In this document: piece by piece, positions 27,099 to 34,292 of the stretch
Layout of the letters: every line of letters begins with the position of its first letter
How positions within the stretch are numbered: the stretch's first letter is position 1
Source: Candidatus Aphodovivens excrementavium
GTDB taxonomy: Bacteria; Actinomycetota; Coriobacteriia; Coriobacteriales; Eggerthellaceae
DNA length: 36,151 bases
Assembly: GCA_018715935.1 (NCBI GenBank)
Contig: DVKR01000025.1
Coordinates: 1 to 36,151 of the forward strand
Reading direction: 5' to 3'
Translations under genes and position numbers: made by a program
Notes under the pieces: generated by a model
Database searches by the model: none
What the model was told of the DNA's origin: nothing
Seen by the model: only the letters and a program-made list of their open reading frames with translations

Positions 27099-28001
27099 AT
27101 GGAGCTTCCCAAGTTGAAATCGGACAGGGGCGTGTTTAACGGGCTCAAATCGAAGCTTGGCTTTGCCGACGCGCAAGATCAAAATGTCGACGACGGCTAC
27201 TACGATGACGATTACGCCGACGATTACGACGAGTACGGCGACGATTACGAAGAGTTCGCAGAATACGGCCCTGATTACGACACGTCCTATACGGGCACGC
27301 GCTATGACGCCCCCGATGCGGTAACCACTCGTTCCCCGCGCGCCTCTTCTCGCGCCTCGCGGACGGACGGCGGCTTTCCGCGCCTGGTGTCTATCGACGA
27401 CGTGCGCGCCCATACGCGCGTTCCCGACAGCCTGAACAGAGACCCTCTTCCTGCCCGGCATGTCACTTCGGCGCAATCGAGCTCGGCTCGTCGCGCGGAT
27501 CGCACCATCGTTGACGCGACGGCGCCGGCGCCCTCGTCTCCGGCTTACGTGGCTGCAGCGGCGAAGCGCGAAACCGAGCAGTCGCGCTCGGAAGGGCTCG
27601 ACTCGCTGTTTTCCTCTACAACGCCCGACGGCTCTGTCGGCTCGTCCTCGGGAGCTTCGGCGGCTTCGGCTAAGGGCTCCTCGTTCGATCCGTACGAGGC
27701 GTACTCGGGCGCGGGCTCTTCTGCCCACAACCCGTCGCGTTCGCTTTCGGTGCTTATGCCCAACGCCTATGGCGACGTGGAGCGCGTGGCCAAGATACTG
27801 AAGGCGGGAGATGTGGTGATCTTGTCGCTGCGCGAAACCCCCGATCAGCTTTCCAAGCGCGTGCTCGACTTTTCGTTCGGCGTGGCAAGCGCCCTCGATG
27901 CGCGTGTGGAATGCATTGCAGACAAGGTGCTCTCCATCACGCGCGGGACTGCGCTCACCGATGCTGAGCGCACGGCCTTGCGTGGAAAAGGGGTGCTCTA
28001 G
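27099..28001 (+). CDS. sepF: Cell-division protein SepF with a long Tyr/Asp-rich N-terminal region
   Basis: Membrane anchor and bundler of FtsZ in bacteria that lack FtsA. The ATG at 27099 has AGGTGG 5 bases upstream. Of 300 residues only the last ~90 form the recognisable SepF core (SLSVLMPNAYGDVERVAKILKAGDVVILSL in parts, then FSFGVASALDARVECIADKVL). The first ~15 residues are a basic/hydrophobic start. Residues ~31-75 are rich in Tyr and Asp, and ~75-205 form a Ser/Ala/Arg linker, likely disordered. B. subtilis SepF is about 150 residues, so this one is twice as long. Confidence 0.92.
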   Translation: MELPKLKSDRGVFNGLKSKLGFADAQDQNVDDGYYDDDYADDYDEYGDDYEEFAEYGPDYDTSYTGTRYDAPDAVTTRSPRASSRASRTDGGFPRLVSIDDVRAHTRVPDSLNRDPLPARHVTSAQSSSARRADRTIVDATAPAPSSPAYVAAAAKRETEQSRSEGLDSLFSSTTPDGSVGSSSGASAASAKGSSFDPYEAYSGAGSSAHNPSRSLSVLMPNAYGDVERVAKILKAGDVVILSLRETPDQLSKRVLDFSFGVASALDARVECIADKVLSITRGTALTDAERTALRGKGVL

Positions 28002-28850
28002 ATGGCGCAGCTCGCACATCCTCATTTCGTCGTCGTCGGCGGCGGGAAAATGGGGGAGGCAATTGTCGGCGGCCTCGTCAAGGGGAGCGAGGGGCTGGCA
28101 GCGTCGCTCACGGCGGACGACTTCACCGTGGCAGATCCTGGCGAGGGGCGCCGCGCATATCTTTCCGAGGAGTTCGGCGTAACCTGCGTAGAGGACGCGA
28201 GCGAGGCAGCGCGTGCGGACGTTGTCGTGTTGGCGGTTAAGCCTCAAGTGATGATGAGCGTGTTGGAGGGCATTGCCCAGCTGCCGGTGTATGCCGGCGG
28301 CGAGGCGGGTCCTTTGTTCATATCCATCGCCGCAGGTTTGCCCACCTCCTCTCTCGAAGCGGCGCTTGCGCCGAATAGCCGTCTGGTTCGAGTTATGCCC
28401 AACACTCCTCTGTTAGTGTCGAAGGGGACAACGGCGGTGACGGGCGGCGCGCGTGCCACCGACGAAGACGTGCGGTTCGCCATCGAGCTTTTTGCCTGTC
28501 TGGGAATGGCATATCGGGTGAATGAAGAGGAGCTTGATGCCGTGGGCGCCGTGAGCGGCTCTGGCCCAGCCTACGTTGCAGCGCTGATTGAGGCGCTGCG
28601 CGATGGCGGGGTTTCCGAGGGCCTGGACGCGGAGCTTGCTGAAGAGCTTGCGCTCCAAACGGTTTTGGGCACTGCCGAACTGATGGTTCAGACCGGGCGC
28701 TCGGCTGAAGAGACGCGTGTTGCGGTGTGCAGCCCGGGAGGAACGACGCTGGCGGCGCTTGCCGCCATGGAGGATGCTGGGTTTAGCGCGTCAATCAAGG
28801 CGGGGGTTTCCGCTGCCGTTGTGCGTTCTAAGGAGTTGGCGCAGTGCTAA
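28002..28850 (+). CDS. proC: Pyrroline-5-carboxylate reductase
   Basis: Reduces 1-pyrroline-5-carboxylate to proline with NAD(P)H, the last step of proline synthesis. 282 residues; the N-terminal Rossmann loop is VVGGGKMGEAIVGGL, followed by VLAVKPQ, MPNTPLLVSKGTTA, and the C-terminal SGSGPAYVAALIEAL and SPGGTTLAAL signature. The ATG abuts the sepF stop, with AAAAGGGG eight bases upstream. Its place between sepF and yggT is metabolic rather than divisional. Confidence 0.96.
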   Translation: MAQLAHPHFVVVGGGKMGEAIVGGLVKGSEGLAASLTADDFTVADPGEGRRAYLSEEFGVTCVEDASEAARADVVVLAVKPQVMMSVLEGIAQLPVYAGGEAGPLFISIAAGLPTSSLEAALAPNSRLVRVMPNTPLLVSKGTTAVTGGARATDEDVRFAIELFACLGMAYRVNEEELDAVGAVSGSGPAYVAALIEALRDGGVSEGLDAELAEELALQTVLGTAELMVQTGRSAEETRVAVCSPGGTTLAALAAMEDAGFSASIKAGVSAAVVRSKELAQC

Positions 28851-29110
28851 CACAACTCGCGTACCTGATATATGCGCTTGCCGACGTGTATACCATGATC
28901 ATCTTCGTTTACGTGCTGATGTCGTGGATACCGGTCTCGACGGGCGTCGTTGCCGACATCTATCGAGTGCTGGGGCGGGTGTGCGATCCGTTCCTCAACG
29001 TGTTCCGGCGCTTCATACCCCCTATTGGAGGTATGGTGGACATAAGTCCCATCGTGGCGTTGCTTGTATTACAATTGGGAGTGCGTTTGATTATCAGCGT
29101 GTTGATATAA
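28844..29110 (+). CDS. yggT: YggT/YlmG-family membrane protein
   Basis: Small membrane protein of 88 residues with two hydrophobic segments (residues ~5-26 and ~68-87) and the family-typical middle NVFRRFIPPIGGMVDISPIVALLVL (in parts). The function is unclear; relatives sit in division clusters and affect septum placement or nucleoid shape. It starts at a GTG overlapping the proC stop, with AAGGAG eight bases upstream, so it is translationally coupled to proC. Confidence 0.9.
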   Translation: MLTQLAYLIYALADVYTMIIFVYVLMSWIPVSTGVVADIYRVLGRVCDPFLNVFRRFIPPIGGMVDISPIVALLVLQLGVRLIISVLI

Positions 29111-29197
29111 GCGCTGGCGAGCCGTCGGGCGCTGATGGGCTCTCCGGCCAAGAAGATGCTTGATCGCGCGAGGCGGTCGGGATGAAGGGAAATGCAG

Positions 29198-30058
29198 ATG
29201 GCTATCACTTCGGCTGAAATCCACAATCAGAGTTTTTCTATCGACCGCAAGGGTTATGACGTCGACGAGGTCGATGTGTTCTTGGAGCACGTTGCTGACG
29301 AGATCGACGGTTTGAACGACCAGATCGCGCAGCTGGAAGCACAGCTCGACGGTTCTAAATTCGACGGATTCGACACTCCTGCTCGCATTGTCGAGGAGGA
29401 TGAGCGCAGCATCGAGCCTGCCCATGCGGCAAGCAATGACGCGCTGGCTGAAAAGGACGCGCGCATCGCCGAGCTTGAAGCCCAGCTTGACGATCTGGAG
29501 GCGCAGCTAGAAGAGAAGAAGGCAAACGACAACGCCATCGCCCAGGCTCTCATCATTGCCCAGCGTTCTGCTGATGACGTCGTGTCGAACGCGAAGGCTC
29601 AGGCTGCTGACACCGTGCAGGATGCCGAGGACGAGGCGAAGCGTATTGTTGACAAGGCCGAGGCGGATCGTCAGAAAGTTCTTGACGCTATCAAGAAACT
29701 CGAGGACGACCGCGAAGATGCGCGCGAAGAGTATCGCGCTTTGCTAACCGAGTTTATCGAGGATGCTAACCGCCGCTTGAACGAGCTGGGAGGATCCGGC
29801 TCTGCGCAGCAGACCTCTTCCTACGTCCGCAGTGTCGACGCTTCTGCCGCCTACGACGACGTTGACGAAGTCCCCTTGACGGGGTCAACCACCGCTCAGG
29901 CTCCCATCAACATCGACGGATCCGCTGCCTACTCCACGCCCACTACGCCCGGTGCCGCGGTGGTTGCCGCTGCAACGCCCACGCCTTCCGTTGTTGAGAA
30001 GGATCTTTCCGGTTTCGGTGACGTTGACGACGACTTCGAATTCGAGGAAATCGACTAA
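29198..30058 (+). CDS. divIVA: DivIVA-type polar/septal scaffold
   Basis: Coiled-coil protein that binds curved membrane at poles or septa and recruits growth and division machinery (Wag31 in other actinobacteria). 286 residues from the ATG at 29198, chosen because AGGGA lies seven bases upstream; the ATG at 29192 is too close. The N-terminal DivIVA domain (TSAEIHNQSFSIDRKGYDVDEVDVFLE in parts) is followed by Glu/Ala/Gln/Lys heptads through about residue 190 and a Thr/Ser/Ala-rich tail ending DDDFEFEEID. It is the last plus-strand gene before a terminator. Confidence 0.95.
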   Translation: MAITSAEIHNQSFSIDRKGYDVDEVDVFLEHVADEIDGLNDQIAQLEAQLDGSKFDGFDTPARIVEEDERSIEPAHAASNDALAEKDARIAELEAQLDDLEAQLEEKKANDNAIAQALIIAQRSADDVVSNAKAQAADTVQDAEDEAKRIVDKAEADRQKVLDAIKKLEDDREDAREEYRALLTEFIEDANRRLNELGGSGSAQQTSSYVRSVDASAAYDDVDEVPLTGSTTAQAPINIDGSAAYSTPTTPGAAVVAAATPTPSVVEKDLSGFGDVDDDFEFEEID

Positions 30059-30146
30059 CCTTTACGGCGATTGAGCTGCCGTCTTGATGGATTGGCGCTG
30101 CAAGCGGGGTGTGGCTGCACGTTTGTTGAGCTGGTTTAAATGAAAG

Positions 30147-30178
30147 GAAGGCGACCCGAGGGTCGCCTTCTTCGATTT
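30147..30178. terminator. Bidirectional terminator between divIVA and rnpB
   Basis: Ten-bp stem (30147-30156 with 30161-30170) with a CGAG loop. On the plus strand the stem is followed by TTCGATTTT, ending divIVA transcription. On the minus strand it is followed by CTTTCATTT, ending the RNase P RNA. Confidence 0.75.
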
Positions 30179-30183
30179 TAGGG

Positions 30184-30525
30184 AGGCGAGCGAGCCGATA
30201 AGCCGGGTTCTGTCGTAGGACGGCCATTTATCTCGAACGCTTGTCGCCAAACGTCTCTAGCACGCAACCCGAACGCACGGAAGGGCGGCCGTATCGCGTT
30301 CCTATTTGCGCTTGCTCCGGATGGGGTTTTCCAAGCCGTGGCGTTGCCGACACGCTGGTGCGCTTTTACCGCACCGTTTCAGCTTTTCTCCGCAAAAGCG
30401 GGGAGTTTTCTTTTCTGTGGCACTTTCCGTCGGGTTGCCCCGCCCAGCTGTTAGCTGGCATCCTGCCCTTTGGAGCCCGGACTTTCCTCGCGCTTTTTTA
30501 GAGCACGCGGCCGTCTGGCTCACTC
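30184..30525 (-). ncRNA. rnpB: RNase P RNA, bacterial type A-like
   Basis: Catalytic RNA that cuts 5' leaders from pre-tRNAs. Read on the minus strand it shows the universal core: near the 5' end GAGGAAAGTCCGGGC (about 30493-30477), then GGGCAGGATGCCAGC and a TAACAGCTGGGCGG stretch, and near the 3' end ACAGAACCCGGCTTATCGGC (about 30212-30193). The ends GAGTGAGCC and GGCTCGCTC form helix P1. Size is about 340 nt. Exact ends are estimated from P1. Open frames on the plus strand here are not genes. Confidence 0.96.
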
Positions 30526-30529
30526 GCGT

Positions 30530-30556
30530 ATAGTATTCTAGCAGATAGAATGTCTT
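30530..30556 (-). promoter_or_regulatory. Probable rnpB promoter
   Basis: On the minus strand AAGACA (30556-30551), a 15-bp spacer and TACTAT (30535-30530) lie just upstream of the RNase P RNA 5' end. The spacing is short, so the -35 is tentative. The rest of 30557-30741 holds no other confident site. Confidence 0.45.
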
Positions 30557-30741
30557 GAGCGTTTCGCCGAACAAGCGCATGCAAGGTAAGCATATAAGCA
30601 AGTGGGGCGCAGCAGGGTCGGGCGACGCCGCAATTCGTGCTGCGCTGTGAAGGCTGCGGGGCGGGTTGCGGACGTTGTCTGCGTCCTTGTTTGCATTCCG
30701 AGGTGCTTTTTGCCGTTCGGCTGGGTAGTGGAAGGACGCAC

Positions 30742-31371
30742 ATGGCTCATTGCGCTTTGGTGGGTGCCGCAGATTTCAACGCGGAGCATTTTAAATTCCA
30801 AATGGATGGCGGGTTTTTCGATTTCGTTATAGCCGTAGACGGTGGGTTTGCACATCTTGAGTCCATTGGGGTGGTGCCCGATATGGCAGTGGGTGATTTC
30901 GACTCGCTGGGCTACGTTCCAAAATGCCGCCGCGTGTCGCGCCATCCCGTGAAAAAGGACAAAACCGATATGGAGCTTGCGATGGAAAAAGCGCTGTATT
31001 GGAAGCAAGACGACCTGTATATATACGGCGGGCTTTCGGGCAGGCTCGATCACACGATCGCCAATCTTCAGCTGTTTGCCAAATTCTCCGAGCGGGGGGC
31101 ATATGTCACGGGCGTCGGAGAAGACTTTGCGGTTCGCGCACTCACCGGCCCTGACGTGTACGAGCTTCCTGCGCTCGACGAAGGGGTCGTGTCGGTTTTG
31201 GCTGTTAACGACCGTGTTGAAGGTGTGTTCGAATCTGGCCTCCTCTATTCCCTTGACGACGAAACGCTTACCAACCGCGTTTCCAGAGGAATTTCGAACG
31301 AATTCATTGGCGAGCCCGCTGAAATCGGCGTTGGCAAAGGGACGCTTCTTATCTTCCATCCGCTGCCGTAA
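30742..31371 (+). CDS. thiN: Thiamine pyrophosphokinase
   Basis: Transfers pyrophosphate from ATP to thiamine, making TPP. 209 residues from the ATG at 30742, which has GGAAGGA five bases upstream. Motifs: AVDGGFAHL, the catalytic GDFDSLG, KDKTDMELAMEKAL and GGLSGRLDHTIANLQL. The C-terminal part is the thiamine-binding beta domain. The same frame is open back to a GTG at 30637 and would add a Cys-rich 35-residue head; I prefer the ATG. Its neighbours are the TPP-controlled thiC-thiD, though the riboswitch lies downstream of this gene and does not control it. Confidence 0.93.
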   Translation: MAHCALVGAADFNAEHFKFQMDGGFFDFVIAVDGGFAHLESIGVVPDMAVGDFDSLGYVPKCRRVSRHPVKKDKTDMELAMEKALYWKQDDLYIYGGLSGRLDHTIANLQLFAKFSERGAYVTGVGEDFAVRALTGPDVYELPALDEGVVSVLAVNDRVEGVFESGLLYSLDDETLTNRVSRGISNEFIGEPAEIGVGKGTLLIFHPLP

Positions 31372-31419
31372 GGAGTCCGAAAGGCTGCGCCTCCGCTTGC
31401 CGGCTCGCCGTTTTTGGAC

Positions 31420-31447
31420 TTGTTCCACTTGAAAACGTCTTTATACT
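31420..31447 (+). promoter_or_regulatory. Probable promoter of the thiC-thiD transcript
   Basis: TTGTTC (31420-31425), a 16-bp spacer and TATACT (31442-31447). It would start RNA about where the TPP aptamer begins. Confidence 0.5.
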
Positions 31448-31448
31448 A

Positions 31449-31586
31449 AAGCGGGGGGAGCTTGTAACGCGGGTCGTTTTGCGATTACGTCGAAGTCGGA
31501 ATCGCCTAAGCCGCACGACAGGCTGAGAGGGGGCACGTTTGCCCCGACCCCATGAACCTGATATGGGTAATGCCAGCGAAGGGAGC
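31449..31586 (+). promoter_or_regulatory. TPP riboswitch (THI element)
   Basis: Conserved aptamer pieces in order: GGGGGAGC (31453-31461 area), GGCTGAGAGG (31521-31530), ACCCCATGAACCTGAT (31547-31562) and TAATGCCAGCGAAGGGAG (31568-31585). Between the first two is a ~60-nt arm, longer than in E. coli thiM, that probably forms an extra P3a helix. The AGGGAG at the 3' edge (31580-31585) is also the thiC ribosome site, five bases before the ATG. Bound TPP probably blocks translation; no terminator is seen. The P1 helix could not be resolved clearly. Confidence 0.93.
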
Positions 31587-31590
31587 CAAC

Positions 31591-32970
31591 ATGACTGATT
31601 CATCTTGCTCAACGACGTCTCCTAGCGCGCGCTTCGCGCAGAAATCGGACACAGAGCCTATAACGCAAATCGATTTTGCACGCGCCGGCGTTATCACGCC
31701 GCACATGGAGGAGGTCGCTCGCAAAGAGGGGCGCGATCCTGAATTCATACGAAACGGCGTGGCGTGTGGGCGTATTGCCATTCCTGCGAACAATCACCAT
31801 GCGTCGCTTTCCCCGGAAGGCGTGGGAGAGGGTCTGCGCACCAAGGTTAATGTCAACCTAGGCATTTCCGGTGACCTTGCCGACGAGGCGGAGGAGTGGC
31901 GCAAGGTGGAAGTGGCGTTGGAGCTGGGAGCAGAGTCCATCATGGACTTGTCGAACAGTGGAAAGACGCAGCGCTTCCGAACGCAGCTTATCGAAAAGTC
32001 CTCCGCGATGATTGGCACCGTGCCCATGTACGACGCCATTGGATACTTGGAAAAAGCGCTCATTACGATCACGCCGCAGGATTTTCTTGACGTTATTCGG
32101 CGACATGCCGAAGACGGCGTGGACTTCGTTACCATTCACGCCGGAATCAACCGTCGCGTCTTGGAGTCGTTCAAGGAAACGGGCAGGCTCACTAACATCG
32201 TGAGCAGGGGCGGCTCGCTTATTTTTGCCTGGATGGAGGCCACGGGCAACGAAAACCCCTTCTATGAGTATTACGACGACGTGCTTGCCATCCTGCATGA
32301 GCACGACGTCACTATCAGCCTTGGCGACGCGATGCGTCCGGGTTCCACCTACGACGCAACCGACGCTGGGCAAATTGCAGAGCTTATCGAGATTGGGAAG
32401 CTAACCCGCCGTGCGTGGGGCGCGGGCGTGCAGGTAATGGTGGAAGGCCCTGGACACATGGCCCTCGACGAAATCGCCGCAAACATGAAGCTGGAAAAGC
32501 GGTTGTGCCACAATGCGCCGTTCTACGTGCTTGGCCCTCTTGTTACCGACATCGCTCCCGGCTACGACCATATCACAGCGGCTATCGGCGGCGCGATTGC
32601 CGCATCGTCGGGCGCCGACTTCCTGTGTTACGTAACGCCTGCAGAGCATTTGCGTCTTCCGGACGCCGACGATGTGCGCGAAGGCTTGGTTGCAACGAAA
32701 ATTGCGGCCCATGCGGCAGACATCGCAAAGGGCGTTCCGGGTGCGCGGCAGCGTGACAATCGGATGAGCGATGCGCGTCGCAGGGTGGACTGGGAGGCGA
32801 TGTTCGCCGAAGCGTTGGATCCCGTGCGGGCGCGCAGCTATTTCGAAAGCGCTCCTCCCTCTAACGAGGGAACGTGCACGATGTGCGGGGAGATGTGTGC
32901 GATGCGCACCGTCAATCAGATTATGGACGGTCTTGTGGTCGACTTGTCGGATGGAGGTCCGCGATCGTGA
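31591..32970 (+). CDS. thiC: Phosphomethylpyrimidine synthase ThiC
   Basis: Radical-SAM enzyme that rearranges aminoimidazole ribotide into HMP phosphate. 459 residues, the short form without the N-terminal domain of the 631-residue E. coli enzyme. Motifs: [37 protein letters not shown], and a C-terminal cluster motif C429-x2-C432-x3-C436 ([11 protein letters not shown]). The textbook motif for ThiC is CX2CX4C, so this has one residue fewer between the last two Cys; I recall similar CX2CX3C in archaeal and anaerobe short forms. The ATG at 31591 is set by the riboswitch-borne AGGGAG; an upstream in-frame ATG at 31552 is inside the aptamer. Confidence 0.96.
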   Translation: MTDSSCSTTSPSARFAQKSDTEPITQIDFARAGVITPHMEEVARKEGRDPEFIRNGVACGRIAIPANNHHASLSPEGVGEGLRTKVNVNLGISGDLADEAEEWRKVEVALELGAESIMDLSNSGKTQRFRTQLIEKSSAMIGTVPMYDAIGYLEKALITITPQDFLDVIRRHAEDGVDFVTIHAGINRRVLESFKETGRLTNIVSRGGSLIFAWMEATGNENPFYEYYDDVLAILHEHDVTISLGDAMRPGSTYDATDAGQIAELIEIGKLTRRAWGAGVQVMVEGPGHMALDEIAANMKLEKRLCHNAPFYVLGPLVTDIAPGYDHITAAIGGAIAASSGADFLCYVTPAEHLRLPDADDVREGLVATKIAAHAADIAKGVPGARQRDNRMSDARRRVDWEAMFAEALDPVRARSYFESAPPSNEGTCTMCGEMCAMRTVNQIMDGLVVDLSDGGPRS

Positions 32971-33782
32971 AAGCCGTATTAAGCATTGCGGGCTCCGACT
33001 CAAGTGGTGGCGCGGGAATCCAGGCGGACATAAAGACCATTTCCGCTTTTGGATTGTTCGGTGAGACGGCCATTACGGCGCTTACTGCGCAAAACACCCT
33101 CGGTGTGGAAGGCGTCTTGGAGGCAACGCCGGAATTTGTTGCGCAGCAGATAGACATGGTGTTCAAGGACATTCCCCCTGCTGCGGTAAAGATAGGCATG
33201 GTGTCTTCTCCGGCTATCATAGAGGCGATTGCGGGACGTTTGAGCGAGCATCAGGCGCAAAACGTCGTGGTGGATCCGGTCATGGTGGCAACAAGCGGGT
33301 CTCGCCTTATTGCTACCGAGGCGGTTGACGCGCTTGTGGGGAGGCTTTTCCCTCTGGCGCGCGTGATCACCCCCAACCTTCCTGAGGCTGAGGTGCTGTC
33401 GGGCATGGCGATTTCCGACGATGAGTCGATGCTTCAAGCGGGACGCCACATTCTTTCTCGGCTGACGCGCCAAGGCGAGCGGGCGGTGCTCGTGAAGGGG
33501 GGTCATGGCACTGATGCGGCAGACGACTTGCTCGTCTGCTCGGATGGCTCGTTTCGTTGGTTCCGTGCATCCCGCATCGCCACCGACAACACCCACGGAA
33601 CAGGCTGCACGCTTTCGTCGGCAATAGCGTGCGGGCTCGCAATGGGAAAACCGCTGGATCAAGCAGTCGGCGATGCGAAAGCATACGTTCGAGGCGCTCT
33701 GTCGGCAGGGCTTGATCTTGGGCGAGGGGCAGGCCCGCTTGACCATATGTGGCGGTTCCGCAGCGAGCTTGGCGTCCTGTAG
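32967..33782 (+). CDS. thiD: Hydroxymethylpyrimidine (phosphate) kinase ThiD
   Basis: Phosphorylates HMP and HMP-P to HMP-PP for thiamine phosphate synthesis. 271 residues; ribokinase fold with [17 protein letters not shown] at the N-terminus, [20 protein letters not shown], and the anion-hole signature [13 protein letters not shown]. The GTG start overlaps the thiC stop (GTGA), with GGAGGTCC 8-13 bases upstream, so it is coupled to thiC and shares its riboswitch. No good terminator follows. Confidence 0.96.
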   Translation: MKAVLSIAGSDSSGGAGIQADIKTISAFGLFGETAITALTAQNTLGVEGVLEATPEFVAQQIDMVFKDIPPAAVKIGMVSSPAIIEAIAGRLSEHQAQNVVVDPVMVATSGSRLIATEAVDALVGRLFPLARVITPNLPEAEVLSGMAISDDESMLQAGRHILSRLTRQGERAVLVKGGHGTDAADDLLVCSDGSFRWFRASRIATDNTHGTGCTLSSAIACGLAMGKPLDQAVGDAKAYVRGALSAGLDLGRGAGPLDHMWRFRSELGVL

Positions 33783-33839
33783 CGATATCGGGAATCCGCT
33801 AGCTGCAGGAAGGCCGCCTTACGGCAGAAAACGTTCCGA

Positions 33840-33880
33840 GTGCTGAAAAAGTGCGAAATGGTGCGAAAAAGTGCCGATTT
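33840..33880 (+). repeat. Four helically phased GTGC/A-tract repeats upstream of the tRNA promoter
   Basis: Units GTGCTGAAAAA, GTGCGAAATG, GTGCGAAAAA and GTGCCGATTT begin at 33840, 33851, 33861 and 33871, so three are exactly 10 bp apart and the first 11. They end six bases before the -35 box. They may bend DNA or bind an activator. The remainder of 33783-33839 has no gene; a short GCCG/CGGC hairpin lies near 33813-33825 without a T-run. Confidence 0.75.
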
Positions 33881-33885
33881 AGGTA

Positions 33886-33914
33886 TTGACGAACGGGAAT
33901 GTCTCATATAGTAT
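33886..33914 (+). promoter_or_regulatory. Promoter of the tRNA-Gln/tRNA-Glu operon
   Basis: TTGACG (33886-33891), 17-bp spacer, TAGTAT (33909-33914). The TTGACG is the same -35 as in the rRNA promoter at 35984. Predicted start near 33921, 47 bases before tRNA-Gln. Confidence 0.7.
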
Positions 33915-33967
33915 TTTCACTCGCGCTCAAGCGTTGCAGAAATGCAGCGTGAGCATCGGGAAGCCGA

Positions 33968-34041
33968 TGGGGTGTCGTATAATGGCAGTACAACGGATTC
34001 TGGTTCCGTCTGTGAGGGTTCGACTCCTTCCACCCCAGCCA
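33968..34041 (+). tRNA. tRNA-Gln (anticodon CTG)
   Basis: A TGGGGTG/CACCCCA acceptor stem, ACGGA/TCCGT anticodon stem with loop TTCTGGT (anticodon CTG, 34000-34002) and a GAGGG/CCTTC T-arm are visible. The discriminator is G34038 and CCA is encoded at 34039-34041. It reads CAG. Confidence 0.96.
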
Positions 34042-34067
34042 CTTTTACGATCAGCGCACACTAATAT

Positions 34068-34144
34068 GGCTCCGTCGTCTAGCGGTTTAGGACGTCGCCC
34101 TCTCAAGGCGAAGGTCGCCGGTTCGAATCCGGTCGGAGCTACCA
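34068..34144 (+). tRNA. tRNA-Glu (anticodon CTC)
   Basis: A GGCTCCG/CGGAGCT acceptor stem (one G-T), TCGCC/GGCGA anticodon stem with loop CTCTCAA (anticodon CTC, 34102-34104), a CCGG/CCGG T-stem with GTTCGAATC, discriminator A34141 and encoded CCA (34142-34144). It reads GAG, and lies 26 bases after tRNA-Gln. Confidence 0.96.
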
Positions 34145-34151
34145 AACATCT

Positions 34152-34188
34152 CAAGGCAGGACGCGAAAGCCTCCTGCCTTGTTTTTTT
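34152..34188 (+). terminator. Strong rho-independent terminator of the tRNA operon
   Basis: Ten-bp perfect stem (34152-34161 with 34172-34181), 10-nt loop, then seven T's (34182-34188). The 104 bases after it (34189-34292), between this hairpin and the convergent cca end, hold nothing I can name. Confidence 0.92.
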
Positions 34189-34292
34189 CTCGCGTTCGAT
34201 CTTTCGGGATCTCGCCAGCATCACTCCTCTCGTCCTTGCAAGAACACAGCCTCGCAGGGCTTGTTGCTGATGACCCCAAGTTCTCGCCAGCT

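Noticed and set aside
30241-30533. Plus-strand open frames within 30241-30533
   Set aside because: The region is the RNase P RNA gene on the other strand, with conserved RNA core motifs.
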